A stretch of DNA of 36,909 bases from Ignavibacteriae bacterium HGW-Ignavibacteriae-3 (GCA_002839795.1 PGYS01000015.1:1-36909); one strand, 5' to 3'. Shown: positions 1-8,431, numbered from the stretch's first letter. Numbers and translations are program-made. Notes: generated by a model not told the origin, from the sequence alone.

Positions 1-98
1 TTACAATTTATTATGTTATTTTTTAATAAATGAAAAGCGTTTTAAGGGAAATAAATAATTAATTTATTTTTTTAGGATAAATCATATATGAAATTATT

Positions 99-248
99 AT
101 GCAGGACCCAGAACTTCAGAAAAAACTTGGCGATGCTCCGCCTGTATTTCTGAGAAGAGCAGCAAGAATTTTTGGATTTGCGGCATTAACAACCGGAATT
201 GTTTTAATTCTACTTATTATTTATTCAATGCTTTTCTTATACCAATAA
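99..248 (+). CDS. small single-pass membrane protein (49 aa)
   Basis: A 49-codon ORF begins at an ATG and ends 24 bases before the 16-heme cytochrome gene. Its first half is charged and soluble (MQDPELQKKLGDAPPVFLRR). From about residue 24 to 48 it is one continuous hydrophobic helix ending in YQ. The arginine-rich stretch before the helix suggests the N-terminus stays in the cytoplasm. I do not recognise the family. Its place just ahead of a membrane cytochrome fits a small accessory subunit, but that is inference. The nearest Shine-Dalgarno-like run (AGGA at 74-77) is better spaced for an ATG at 88 in another frame, which gives only a 21-residue peptide, so the start is uncertain. Confidence 0.45.
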   Translation: MQDPELQKKLGDAPPVFLRRAARIFGFAALTTGIVLILLIIYSMLFLYQ

Positions 249-272
249 TTTACTATTTACGGAGTGCGATTA

Positions 273-2690
273 ATGTATTCTTCTTCAAAAAAATTGTTTA
301 TAGGTAACTGCCTCTTTTTGTTTATTCTTTTTCTAAGTTCAAAGTCATTCGCGCAGGAATTTAACTGCGCCGATTGCCACGAGAACGTAATTCAAAAATC
401 GGTTCACAACGAAGTTATCGGCTGCCAGGATTGTCACGATGGGATAAAAGATGAGAGTCATGCCGAGAAGAAGAAATACACAAAAGTTAAATGTGAAAAC
501 TGCCATGAAGAGTACGCCAATTTAGTTAACAGCGATATTCATCATAGACTCAAAGGAAGAGTAAAGACTCCACCCGATTGTAAAAAATGCCATGGCACTC
601 ATGAAATAAAAACTCCGCCAAAAGAGAATAAATTAAAAGTGAAGGAATACTGTTCCAAGTGTCATACAAGCATGATTCTTGCCAATCCATACCACTCAAA
701 AGCAGTTGAGGGGAATAAATGTATAAGCTGTCACAAGCAAAATGGTTTTACTAAACTCAGTGAATCAGTTCACAAAAACCTGGAATGCGCAGATTGCCAC
801 AATTACATTTCTCATAATCTTACTAATCATTCCAAGAATGTTGTCGCCACGCAAAAAGCGGATTGCTATCTGTGCCATTCATCAATCGCCAAGGAACATA
901 GAGAAAGTATTCATGGCATTTCGTTATATGAAGGAATTGATGAAGCCGCAATGTGCTGGAACTGTCATGGTTCCCATGAAATTAAAAAAGTAAAGGATCA
1001 ATTAAGCCTCGTTTACCCCACAAACCTTGGAGCTACGTGCGGTAAATGTCATGACAACCCAAATCTTGTTAAGAAATTTTCATTCGGTGTTAAAAATCCC
1101 GGACTACTATATTCGACTTCTGTCCATGGCCAATTAGTAGCTAAGGGAAGTTTAAGTTCGGCAAACTGCAGTCTGTGTCACGGTGTCCACGATATTAAAA
1201 ACCGGGTTCAGCCGGGCTCTAAAATATCGTCATTTAATGTACCCGAAACCTGCGGGCAATGTCACCGGCAAATAGCTGATGAATATGAAAAATCAGTTCA
1301 TTGGATTCGTGCGAAAAAGGGAGTTCGCGAGTCTCCCGTTTGTAATGATTGCCACAATGAACATAGCATTCACGCTGTAAATACTCTCGACAAAAAAATA
1401 GAAGCTAAAAAACTTCAGCAGCGAACATGTATGATTTGCCATCAGGATCCGAAAATAGCTGAGCGATTCGGTGGAACCGGAAGCCAGGCTAAACAATACG
1501 AGGATAGTTATCATGGTCTGGCAGTCATGCGGGGTGATAAAGATGCCGCAATGTGCGTAGACTGCCACAGCATCCACAAAATTCTTCCCGAGAATAATCC
1601 TGAATCCACGGTTAGCCAGGCTAACATTACGGCAACGTGTAAAAAATGCCATCCGGAAGCAACTGATACATTCGCAAAAAGTTATTCTCACATGACCTTG
1701 GATCAGACAGCTTCCAAAATTGAGAGCATAGTAACTTTTATATATCAGTGGCTAATAATATTAGTCATTGGCGGAATGATCTTACATAATCTTCTGATTT
1801 TTGTTTTCGAAATAAAGAAAAAACGCCGTCACGAAAAGGGTGAAATTACAATACCGCGTTTTACGAAAAATGAAGTTATTCAGCATCTACTTCTTCTTAC
1901 TTCATTTATAATTCTTGCTGTAACGGGATTCGCACTCAAATATCACAGCAGCTGGTGGGCTGAACTCCTTCACATGTTTGGATTAAGCGAAACTGCCCGC
2001 CAGTATACGCATCGTGTCTCCGCGGTAGTGATGATTGTTGCCAGTCTCTACCACATCTATTATTTAGCCTTCACTGCTCGCGGAAGAGACTTGCTTAAAA
2101 ACCTCATCCCAAAATTTCACGATCTTACCGATGCGAGAGATAATATTCTGTACTATCTAAAGCTGAAAAAAGAGAAGCCAAAATTTGAAGCGTATGATTA
2201 CACGGAAAAAGCAGAATACTGGGCTCTTATCTGGGGTACTATAGTTATGGGAGTAACCGGTTTTATCCTATGGTTCCCTACTGTAGTTGGAGATTGGGCA
2301 CCGGTTTGGCTGATCAAAGTAAGTGAATTAATTCATTTTTATGAGGCCATTCTTGCGACACTTGCTATTCTTGTCTGGCATTGGTTCTTTGTAATTTTTC
2401 ATCCCAATGAATACCCCATGAGCTTAACCTGGATAGACGGAAAAATGTCGCTTCATAAATACCGTCATCATCATGAAAAGCACTTTAGAAGAGTGGTTCT
2501 GGACTGGAAAGAGTATAAAAAAGGAATTAAAGATCAGAATAAACTTAGCAACAGCACAAATCTTTTCACCTCTACATTGGAGAAGAACGGATTAAATCCC
2601 GATCTTATTATTCAGCACGAAATTGACAACGATCCGGAATTAAGAGTATGGCTGGAGGAAAAACTTGAGCCCAAGGTGGATAATGAGTAA
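273..2690 (+). CDS. 16-heme c-type / cytochrome b fusion, CbcL-like inner-membrane quinol oxidase
   Basis: An 805-residue protein with a signal peptide (hydrophobic to about residue 28, ending SFAQ). The periplasmic part, to about residue 480, has 16 CXXCH heme c motifs (CADCH, CQDCH ... CKKCH). The C-terminal part has about five membrane helices (roughly 488-510, 534-555, 577-600, 649-671, 686-710) with histidines in a cytochrome b561/formate-dehydrogenase-gamma-like arrangement. The same c-plus-b architecture occurs in Geobacter CbcL, a quinol-oxidising inner-membrane cytochrome of metal respiration with nine c hemes, so this is a longer relative or analogue. The ATG at 273 is chosen over the GTG at 264 because GGAG at 261-264 is correctly spaced for it. 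The inferred role is moving electrons from quinol to periplasmic cytochromes. The acceptor cannot be read from sequence. Confidence 0.85.
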   Translation: MYSSSKKLFIGNCLFLFILFLSSKSFAQEFNCADCHENVIQKSVHNEVIGCQDCHDGIKDESHAEKKKYTKVKCENCHEEYANLVNSDIHHRLKGRVKTPPDCKKCHGTHEIKTPPKENKLKVKEYCSKCHTSMILANPYHSKAVEGNKCISCHKQNGFTKLSESVHKNLECADCHNYISHNLTNHSKNVVATQKADCYLCHSSIAKEHRESIHGISLYEGIDEAAMCWNCHGSHEIKKVKDQLSLVYPTNLGATCGKCHDNPNLVKKFSFGVKNPGLLYSTSVHGQLVAKGSLSSANCSLCHGVHDIKNRVQPGSKISSFNVPETCGQCHRQIADEYEKSVHWIRAKKGVRESPVCNDCHNEHSIHAVNTLDKKIEAKKLQQRTCMICHQDPKIAERFGGTGSQAKQYEDSYHGLAVMRGDKDAAMCVDCHSIHKILPENNPESTVSQANITATCKKCHPEATDTFAKSYSHMTLDQTASKIESIVTFIYQWLIILVIGGMILHNLLIFVFEIKKKRRHEKGEITIPRFTKNEVIQHLLLLTSFIILAVTGFALKYHSSWWAELLHMFGLSETARQYTHRVSAVVMIVASLYHIYYLAFTARGRDLLKNLIPKFHDLTDARDNILYYLKLKKEKPKFEAYDYTEKAEYWALIWGTIVMGVTGFILWFPTVVGDWAPVWLIKVSELIHFYEAILATLAILVWHWFFVIFHPNEYPMSLTWIDGKMSLHKYRHHHEKHFRRVVLDWKEYKKGIKDQNKLSNSTNLFTSTLEKNGLNPDLIIQHEIDNDPELRVWLEEKLEPKVDNE

Positions 2691-2837
2691 ATAAGCCGGA
2701 TATTTAAATTAGAGTCGAATTAAGGAAGGTTGCCTATTTTACACAAATGGGCTATATTTAAATAAGATTAATAAGTTCTTTTATATATTTCACTGTAATC
2801 ATTATCATTCATAAAAATATTCCATGGAGGAATTAAA

Positions 2838-3362
2838 ATGAATTACAAAACAACTTTACTCACATTGATTATTGCTGCCTTTCTTGTTCTTCCCTCGAAT
2901 CTGAGAGCTCAGGCAAAATATGTCGGAACTAAATCATGCAGCATGTGCCATAAAACCGAAAAACAAGGACAGCAATTTAAAATTTGGCAGGACAGCAAAC
3001 ATTCACAAGCCTATAAAGCTCTATTAACTGCTAAGGCCGATGAGATCTCGGCAAAAAAAGGCGGAAAGAAAGCCGCTGAAAATCCAGAATGCTTGAAATG
3101 CCACGTCGGTGACGCATCATTAATTGCCTCAGCATTTAAGGAAGACGGAGTACAGTGCGAAACGTGTCATGGTGCCGGCTCAGAGTACAAGGCCATGAGC
3201 GTTATGAAAAACAAAGCTGAATCAATCAAAAAAGGCATGACCGAATTCAAAGACGTTGAAAAGTTTTGCACTACTTGTCATAATTCCAATAGCCCGACTT
3301 TCAAGGAATTCAAGTTTTCAGAAATGTTGAAAAAAATTGCTCACCCAACACCAAAAGGATAA
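2838..3362 (+). CDS. tetraheme cytochrome c554-like periplasmic carrier
   Basis: A 174-residue protein with a Sec signal peptide ending near residue 25 (LRAQA) and four CXXCH motifs: CSMCH, CLKCH, CETCH and CTTCH. The first motif sits in YVGTKSCSMCHK followed by a WQDSKHSQAY segment, the pattern of the cytochrome c554 family. A strong Shine-Dalgarno GGAGG lies just before the ATG. The barrel gene starts 21 bases after its stop, so it probably heads the operon running to 6903, and it lies 147 bases after the 16-heme gene. A soluble shuttle between the inner-membrane cytochrome and the outer-membrane conduit is the likely role. Nitrogen-cycle functions known for some c554 proteins are not supported by any neighbour here. 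Confidence 0.85.
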   Translation: MNYKTTLLTLIIAAFLVLPSNLRAQAKYVGTKSCSMCHKTEKQGQQFKIWQDSKHSQAYKALLTAKADEISAKKGGKKAAENPECLKCHVGDASLIASAFKEDGVQCETCHGAGSEYKAMSVMKNKAESIKKGMTEFKDVEKFCTTCHNSNSPTFKEFKFSEMLKKIAHPTPKG

Positions 3363-3383
3363 TCTTACTTCTTAGAGCTAAAA

Positions 3384-4652
3384 ATGAAAAAAATATTTTT
3401 GTTAGTATTGTTTTTAAGCCTGCCATTAATGATTTCTGCTCAGAATCTTAATGGCAGTATCTCTTCCTCATTTTACACATTTGAAAGATTTGATGATCTG
3501 AACACTTCCGACACATTCATCCGCAACTACGAAGCATTGTCTCTCAATTTTAATTACAATAAAGTTTCTCTCAGAACAAGATTAAATTTTGAAACAAATC
3601 TCGGCAACACGCTTGAGAGCGATCCGAGACTAAGATTTTACAATTTATTTCTTGAAGCACGGGACATTTTTGATGTATTCACAGTAAAATTGGGAAGACA
3701 GCCACTGTTTACGCCGGTTGGCGGCGGATTGTACGATGGTGTCAATCTAAAGTTCAGGTATTCCGGAGTTTCATTAACGGGATTTTACGGCGGGAACGTA
3801 CCGGCATACCAGAAGTTGAATATCACCAATGATTTTAAAAATGATTATGTACTGGGCGGAAAATTTGAAGTGAACTTTCTTAATCACTTTAATTTCGGAC
3901 TGAGCTACATCGATAAGAATTTCAAACCGATGGATTTCACTGCCTGGCGCCTCGATGGAAATTTAAATCTTATCCAGGTTCTCATAGAACAAAAATCCAA
4001 TCAGTATAAATTTATGACCGCGGAAGCATCGTATTTTCTGGACGGGAAAATTAATCTTGATACTCGCTATGAGTATGACGTCAATTATAAAACAACGTCA
4101 AAATTTGAGGTCAGCGGACGAGTTCAGGCAACCGGAGAATTGGGCGTTGATGTTTATTATAATTTCCGCGAACCGAAGATAAGGTATAACTCAATCTTTT
4201 CTGTTTTCGATTATGGAAACTCCCAGGAAATAGAAGGCGGAGTTGATTATAAATTCAGCAAGGATGTGACTGTTTTTGGTAAATACGGCTATGTGAAATA
4301 CAAAGACGAAAATTCCGGACGCATTAATTTAGGCACAACTACCAAGTACGGAACTTTAAGCTACCGCAGAACATTTGGATATGCCGGAGAACTCTACGTA
4401 ATATCATTTTACACGGGACATTCCTTCGCGGACGGATTTATAACCCCTTCCGTAGGTATTGCATTTACAAATTACAAATTATCCCCTGATGCCGAAGTGA
4501 ATAATATCACGACATTATTGGGCGGAATTAATCTGAGACCCGGGAAAGAGTTTTCGTTCGATCTGCAGGGTCAATATTTCAACAACAAAATTTACAAGAA
4601 TGATTTCAGAATCCTGTTCAAAGTAAATTACTGGTTCAATACTAATCTCTAG
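3384..4652 (+). CDS. outer-membrane beta-barrel, putative porin of a porin-cytochrome conduit
   Basis: A 422-residue protein with a signal peptide (residues 1-19, ending ISAQ). The rest is alternating polar and aromatic/aliphatic residues in short repeated strands with turns such as GGGLYDG and NDFKNDY, consistent with an outer-membrane barrel. There is no plug domain and no heme motif. The length is close to the porins of Geobacter porin-cytochrome complexes (about 400 residues) and much shorter than MtrB. It sits between a tetraheme and a 14-heme gene with gaps of 21 and 6 bases, which is the main argument that it sheathes a cytochrome wire. Sequence alone could also fit another porin. The barrel call is firm, the conduit role is inference. 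Confidence 0.75.
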   Translation: MKKIFLLVLFLSLPLMISAQNLNGSISSSFYTFERFDDLNTSDTFIRNYEALSLNFNYNKVSLRTRLNFETNLGNTLESDPRLRFYNLFLEARDIFDVFTVKLGRQPLFTPVGGGLYDGVNLKFRYSGVSLTGFYGGNVPAYQKLNITNDFKNDYVLGGKFEVNFLNHFNFGLSYIDKNFKPMDFTAWRLDGNLNLIQVLIEQKSNQYKFMTAEASYFLDGKINLDTRYEYDVNYKTTSKFEVSGRVQATGELGVDVYYNFREPKIRYNSIFSVFDYGNSQEIEGGVDYKFSKDVTVFGKYGYVKYKDENSGRINLGTTTKYGTLSYRRTFGYAGELYVISFYTGHSFADGFITPSVGIAFTNYKLSPDAEVNNITTLLGGINLRPGKEFSFDLQGQYFNNKIYKNDFRILFKVNYWFNTNL

Positions 4653-4658
4653 ATAATT

Positions 4659-5867
4659 ATGAAAATAAAATATTTTTATACTGCCTTAGCCCTTACTCTT
4701 ATTTGTTTTTTGACAATTGCGGCAATTAGCAAAGATGCACCGGGTCACGAAGGAGCAACGAACAAAGATATTATCAAATTCTCTCATAAGGTTCACAAAG
4801 AAGTTACTGATTGCGCATCCTGTCATACACTGGCCGGTGAAAGTACTTCACTTAACACCCGCCTTCTTCCCGAAAAATCAGTTTGTGCAACCTGCCATGA
4901 TGTGGATGATGATAAGAATTGCAACCTCTGCCATTACGATGAAAAATACGAACCGCTTCTAATGAAAAAAGCCGAATTAATATTCGATCATAAATTCCAT
5001 ACCGCCGATCAAAAAATGGCCTGTGAATCCTGTCATAAAGGATTGGGCGAGGTTGATTATAGTTTTGAGTCCATTACCGCAAAACCAGCGATGATTGTAT
5101 GCTATGATTGCCATAATGGAAATTCTGTCGCCGCCAATGTGTGCGAATCCTGCCATATTTCAACAGCGGGGCTTACTCCGCAGGATCATAAGCAGGTATC
5201 ATTCTTCAAAAATCACAAATTCAGCGCGTCAAGAGAAAATTCCCAGTGCCAGATGTGTCATGACAACACTTTCTGCGAATCATGTCATACTTCCACAACA
5301 ATGATCACAGAGAAAAACAGTGCGCGTGATTTTTATACCCCCTATTCCCCTCATAAATACACTGATAATACAAAACAGCAGGCCATAACCCGCGTGCATG
5401 ATTTGAATTACCAGTACACTCACGGAATTGAATTAAAGGGGAAAACGAACGAATGCCAGACATGTCATCAGCCTGAAGTATTCTGCGGTAAATGTCATGA
5501 TTCCAATTCAAAGGATTTTGCACTTTCCGGAAATATTCCAAAGTCTCATAAAGCTCCGAATTTTGTAACAATCGGCGTCGGAACGGGCGGCGGACAGCAC
5601 GCAGTGCTTGCAAGAAGAGACATTGAAAATTGTTCGTCATGCCACGATGTACAAGGTGCAGACCAAAACTGTATTCTATGCCACGTTGATAATGACGGAG
5701 TGAAAGGTACGAATCCAAAAACACATGCAAGAAATTTCGGACGCGATTTTGATAAGGGAGACTGGCATTCCGATCGCGGATCAGTTTGTTATTCATGCCA
5801 TACGGATGCCAATGCACGCCCAGGAGGAATTAAAGGGGTCGGTTTCTGCGGCTATTGTCATAACTAA
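4659..5867 (+). CDS. 14-heme periplasmic c-type cytochrome
   Basis: A 402-residue protein with a signal peptide (about 1-24, no convincing lipobox) and 14 CXXCH motifs spread to the last residues (CASCH, CATCH, CNLCH ... CGYCHN). Extra histidines (FSHKVHK, FDHKFH, HKFSAS) lie where distal ligands of bis-histidine hemes are expected. The gene starts 6 bases after the barrel stop, so the two are probably translationally coupled. In known porin-cytochrome complexes (OmaB/OmbB, MtrA/MtrB) the partner of the barrel is a periplasmic cytochrome of 8 to 10 hemes. This one is larger but is in the right place. Which side of the outer membrane it occupies cannot be proved from sequence. Confidence 0.85.
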   Translation: MKIKYFYTALALTLICFLTIAAISKDAPGHEGATNKDIIKFSHKVHKEVTDCASCHTLAGESTSLNTRLLPEKSVCATCHDVDDDKNCNLCHYDEKYEPLLMKKAELIFDHKFHTADQKMACESCHKGLGEVDYSFESITAKPAMIVCYDCHNGNSVAANVCESCHISTAGLTPQDHKQVSFFKNHKFSASRENSQCQMCHDNTFCESCHTSTTMITEKNSARDFYTPYSPHKYTDNTKQQAITRVHDLNYQYTHGIELKGKTNECQTCHQPEVFCGKCHDSNSKDFALSGNIPKSHKAPNFVTIGVGTGGGQHAVLARRDIENCSSCHDVQGADQNCILCHVDNDGVKGTNPKTHARNFGRDFDKGDWHSDRGSVCYSCHTDANARPGGIKGVGFCGYCHN

Positions 5868-5889
5868 AATTATAACTCTCGGATAGATT

Positions 5890-6903
5890 ATGAGATATAC
5901 AAAATTATATTTTACCTTTATCGTTGTAATGGGAATGCTTTCGTTTTCGTGCAGTGATTTACAGCAGGATATTACTGTTCCATCCAAGGTGAGTTTACAC
6001 GGTGTGGGTGTGTTAAATCCTTCTTCCGCATCTTATCACGGATTATCAGTAAAGGAAAAAAAGCTGGAAAGCTGCAGGCAATGTCACGCCTCCGATTTAA
6101 CCGGCGGCACTGCTTTTACTACCTGCAATACGTGCCATCCAGCACTGACCATTCATAACTCTAATATTAATAATCCGTCCTCAGCAGGATTTCACGGCAG
6201 ATATATTGCTTCAAAGAATTGGAGTATGAGTTCCTGCACAATGTGCCATGGAATAAATTATGCCGGCGGTGTTGCAAGTCCTTCATGTAATACTTGTCAT
6301 AAAAATGCCGGCGGTCCCGAAGCGTGCAATACCTGCCACGGCAGCTTTGCAAATCCTGCTTTAATAGCACCTCCCACTGATCTTAGCAGAAATATTGATG
6401 CAAAATTTCCCGGCGTGGGCGCTCACAATGCCCATTTATTCACAGCTAAAATCGGAGCCGTTGCATTTTGCAATGACTGCCATATCGTACCCGCAAGTTA
6501 TTCGGCAGCAGGTCATATTGACAATTCACCAAGGGCGGAACTTCTTTTCCCCAAAAAGAACAATTTTGAGACGGGAAATGCCTCTTACAATTATACCAGC
6601 TACACATGTTCCAATACATATTGCCATGGTGGATTTGCCTTCTTAAAATCAAACTCGCCATACGCGTTTGCCTACACTGCCGATAAGATAGAGGGAAATG
6701 TTAATCTTCCTGTCTGGAACAAGGTTGACGGAACTCAGATGGCCTGCGGCTCCTGCCACGGTCTTCCCCCGAAAGGGCATATGGATGCGAAACTTGAAAG
6801 TTGCGGTACGTGTCATCAGGGAATTGTAGATAAGACCGGAAAGATAATCGACGCGACAAAACATATGAACAGAAAAATAAATGTCTTTAATCTTGAGTAT
6901 TAA
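5890..6903 (+). CDS. 9-heme outer-membrane lipoprotein cytochrome with CX4CH motif
   Basis: A 337-residue lipoprotein with signal MLSFSC and lipid-bearing Cys21, a loose Bacteroidota-type lipobox. It has eight CXXCH motifs and one expanded CX4CH (CSNTYCH, residues 240-246). The segment from CSNTYCHGG through PVW to CGSCHGLPP matches the layout of the Geobacter CxxxxCH...CXXCH cytochrome family found in surface cytochromes. Residues 42-83 and 94-136 are an imperfect internal repeat built on NPSSA, HG, CxxCH, GG and CNTCH. It follows the 14-heme gene by 22 bases and is last before the terminator at 6920. The likely place is the outer-membrane surface, as terminal or penultimate reductase. The substrate is unknown. 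Confidence 0.83.
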   Translation: MRYTKLYFTFIVVMGMLSFSCSDLQQDITVPSKVSLHGVGVLNPSSASYHGLSVKEKKLESCRQCHASDLTGGTAFTTCNTCHPALTIHNSNINNPSSAGFHGRYIASKNWSMSSCTMCHGINYAGGVASPSCNTCHKNAGGPEACNTCHGSFANPALIAPPTDLSRNIDAKFPGVGAHNAHLFTAKIGAVAFCNDCHIVPASYSAAGHIDNSPRAELLFPKKNNFETGNASYNYTSYTCSNTYCHGGFAFLKSNSPYAFAYTADKIEGNVNLPVWNKVDGTQMACGSCHGLPPKGHMDAKLESCGTCHQGIVDKTGKIIDATKHMNRKINVFNLEY

Positions 6904-6919
6904 TTAGCGATTTGTTCCT

Positions 6920-6945
6920 AAGCCGCTTTAGAGCGGCTTTTTTTT
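6920..6945 (+). terminator. rho-independent terminator of the conduit operon
   Basis: A perfect 8-bp stem, AAGCCGCT with AGCGGCTT around a TTAG loop, runs into an eight-base T tract 17 bases after the 9-heme gene stop. It separates the cytochrome operon from the regulator gene. Confidence 0.9.
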
Positions 6946-6954
6946 AAACTTTTT

Positions 6955-6979
6955 TGAAACATTATGAAACAATGAAACA
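6955..6979 (+). promoter_or_regulatory. three direct TGAAACA repeats before the sigma-54 activator
   Basis: TGAAACA occurs at 6955-6961, 6965-6971 and 6973-6979, ending two bases before the activator ATG, with a TGTTCC at 6913-6918 further up. The same half-site (TGRAACA in either orientation) recurs in the gap after the activator gene. This suggests the activator binds here and controls its own expression. The position over the ribosome-binding region favours repression, which is inference. Confidence 0.5.
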
Positions 6980-6981
6980 AA

Positions 6982-8316
6982 ATGTCCATAAGCGATAACT
7001 TAAAAGACCATATACTTGACTCGATTGCCGAAGGTGTTTTTACCGTAGACAAAGATTTTAAAATAAATTTTTTCAATAAAGCCGCAGAAAAAATTACCGG
7101 ATACAAACGCGACGAGGTGCTTGGAAATTTCTGCAAGAATGTTTTCCGCTCACAGGTATGCTATTCAAATTGTCCTATAGCTATAGTTTTAAGGACCCAG
7201 AATAATCTTTACGATTTTGAATCGGTGATAAAAACTTGTGTTGGAGATGAGAAAACTATTAAGCTCAATGCCGCGGTTCTTTACAACGATTTAAATGTGC
7301 CGGTCGGCGGGATTGTATCATTCAGGAATCTTTACGAGTTCGAAGCGATAGGGATTGATTTACAAAAAGAAACTTTCTTCAACGGTATAATCGGCCACAG
7401 CCGTCAGATGAAGGAAATTTTTGAATTGATAGAGGAGATTTCGGAGACCGATGCACCGGTGTTCATTCAAGGTGAATCCGGAACAGGAAAAGAACTTGTA
7501 GCTAACGCAATTCAAAAATTGTCTAACAGAAAAAATAATCCGTTTGTTAAAATTAATTGTTCGATATTTCCTTCAAACCTTCTCGCCAGTGAATTATTCG
7601 GACACGTTAAAGGTGCGTTCACGGATGCATTTAAAGACCGCCCCGGAAGATTCGAAGTAGCAGAGAAGGGTACTATTTTTCTGGATGAAGTTGCAGAGAT
7701 GCCTCTTCAGATGCAGATTCAGCTGCTTCGTGTTCTTCAGGAGGGAACTTTTGAAAGAGTCGGTGAATCAATCACCCGCAGAGCCGACGTTCGCGTTATA
7801 GCGGCAACGAATATTAATATAAAAGACGCACTTAAAAAGGGCCAGTTCAGGGAGGATCTGTTTTACCGGTTGAATGTCATTCCTATCGTGATTCCCCCGC
7901 TAAGGGAAAGACCGGAAGATATTATTCCCCTGGTGAAATATTTTTTAAATAAGTTTTCTCTTTTTTATAAAAAACAGATAACCGAATTGGAAGAAGGCGC
8001 ATTCGAGATTTTGTTGAATTACCAATGGCCCGGTAACATTCGCGAACTGGAAAATGCAATTGAGTATGCTTTCGTAAGAACAATTAAGAAAAACATTATA
8101 GAATCAGCTAAGCTCCCCGTGAGCATTATCGAAGGAGTAAAAAGTCCCCCCGTAAAATCAACCTTAACATTTTTCCCGGTCTCAAAAGAACGTGCAGATC
8201 TTCTTTTCCTTCTTGAAAAAAATCTATGGAACAAGAGCAAAGTTGCAAAGGAGCTTAACATAGGACGTACCACTCTATGGCGTAGGATGAAGAAATTAGG
8301 GTTAACGAACCAATAA
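6982..8316 (+). CDS. sigma-54-dependent activator: PAS, AAA+, Fis-type HTH
   Basis: A 444-residue bacterial enhancer-binding protein. A PAS domain spans about 10-115. The AAA+ domain has Walker A GESGTGKE at 164-171, GAFTDA (a variant of GAFTGA) at 211-216, Walker B TIFLDE at 231-236 and the arginine region FREDLFYR at 289-296. A helix-turn-helix lies at about 415-440 ([18 protein letters not shown]). It has no receiver domain, so it is a direct sensor rather than a response regulator. The PAS domain holds Cys51, Cys60, Cys64 and Cys86, a possible redox or metal site. It sits between the two cytochrome transcription units, and a -24/-12 promoter lies 156 bases after its stop, so the 11-heme/rhodanese operon is the obvious target. 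Confidence 0.93.
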   Translation: MSISDNLKDHILDSIAEGVFTVDKDFKINFFNKAAEKITGYKRDEVLGNFCKNVFRSQVCYSNCPIAIVLRTQNNLYDFESVIKTCVGDEKTIKLNAAVLYNDLNVPVGGIVSFRNLYEFEAIGIDLQKETFFNGIIGHSRQMKEIFELIEEISETDAPVFIQGESGTGKELVANAIQKLSNRKNNPFVKINCSIFPSNLLASELFGHVKGAFTDAFKDRPGRFEVAEKGTIFLDEVAEMPLQMQIQLLRVLQEGTFERVGESITRRADVRVIAATNINIKDALKKGQFREDLFYRLNVIPIVIPPLRERPEDIIPLVKYFLNKFSLFYKKQITELEEGAFEILLNYQWPGNIRELENAIEYAFVRTIKKNIIESAKLPVSIIEGVKSPPVKSTLTFFPVSKERADLLFLLEKNLWNKSKVAKELNIGRTTLWRRMKKLGLTNQ

Positions 8317-8317
8317 C

Positions 8318-8431
8318 TGTTCCTGTGTTCCACATTACCGCGAAACATGTTCCACTCCAAAATCCGAGTCAATTCTTCGAAATTAACAATTATGCTTGCC
8401 GCGTTATAGCAACCTGAAACAAACTGTTCCA
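8318..8431 (+). promoter_or_regulatory. cluster of upstream activator half-sites (TGTTCCA / TGAAACA)
   Basis: Half-sites are at 8318-8323 (TGTTCC), 8326-8332 (TGTTCCA), 8342-8354 (GAAACATGTTCCA, a near-palindrome) and 8415-8431 (TGAAACA, three bases, TGTTCCA). They lie about 65 to 180 bases upstream of the predicted transcription start, the usual distance for sigma-54 enhancer sites, and match the repeats ahead of the activator gene. The spacing between half-sites varies, so the exact operator unit is unsure. Confidence 0.6.

Noticed and set aside
264-272. GTG start three codons upstream of the 16-heme cytochrome ATG
   Set aside because: It overlaps the GGAG Shine-Dalgarno sequence, which is correctly spaced for the ATG at 273.
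1293-1691. 132-codon minus-strand ORF inside the 16-heme gene
   Set aside because: It is the antisense reading of heme-motif codons, with no coherent protein signature.
2691-2837. Possible hairpin GCCTATTT/AAATGGGC between the 16-heme and tetraheme genes
   Set aside because: The stem needs a bulge and has no proper T-run, so it is too weak to call a terminator.
5305-5817. 170-codon minus-strand ORF opposite the 14-heme gene
   Set aside because: Shadow of a strongly coding plus-strand frame with 14 CXXCH motifs; no start signal or family resemblance.
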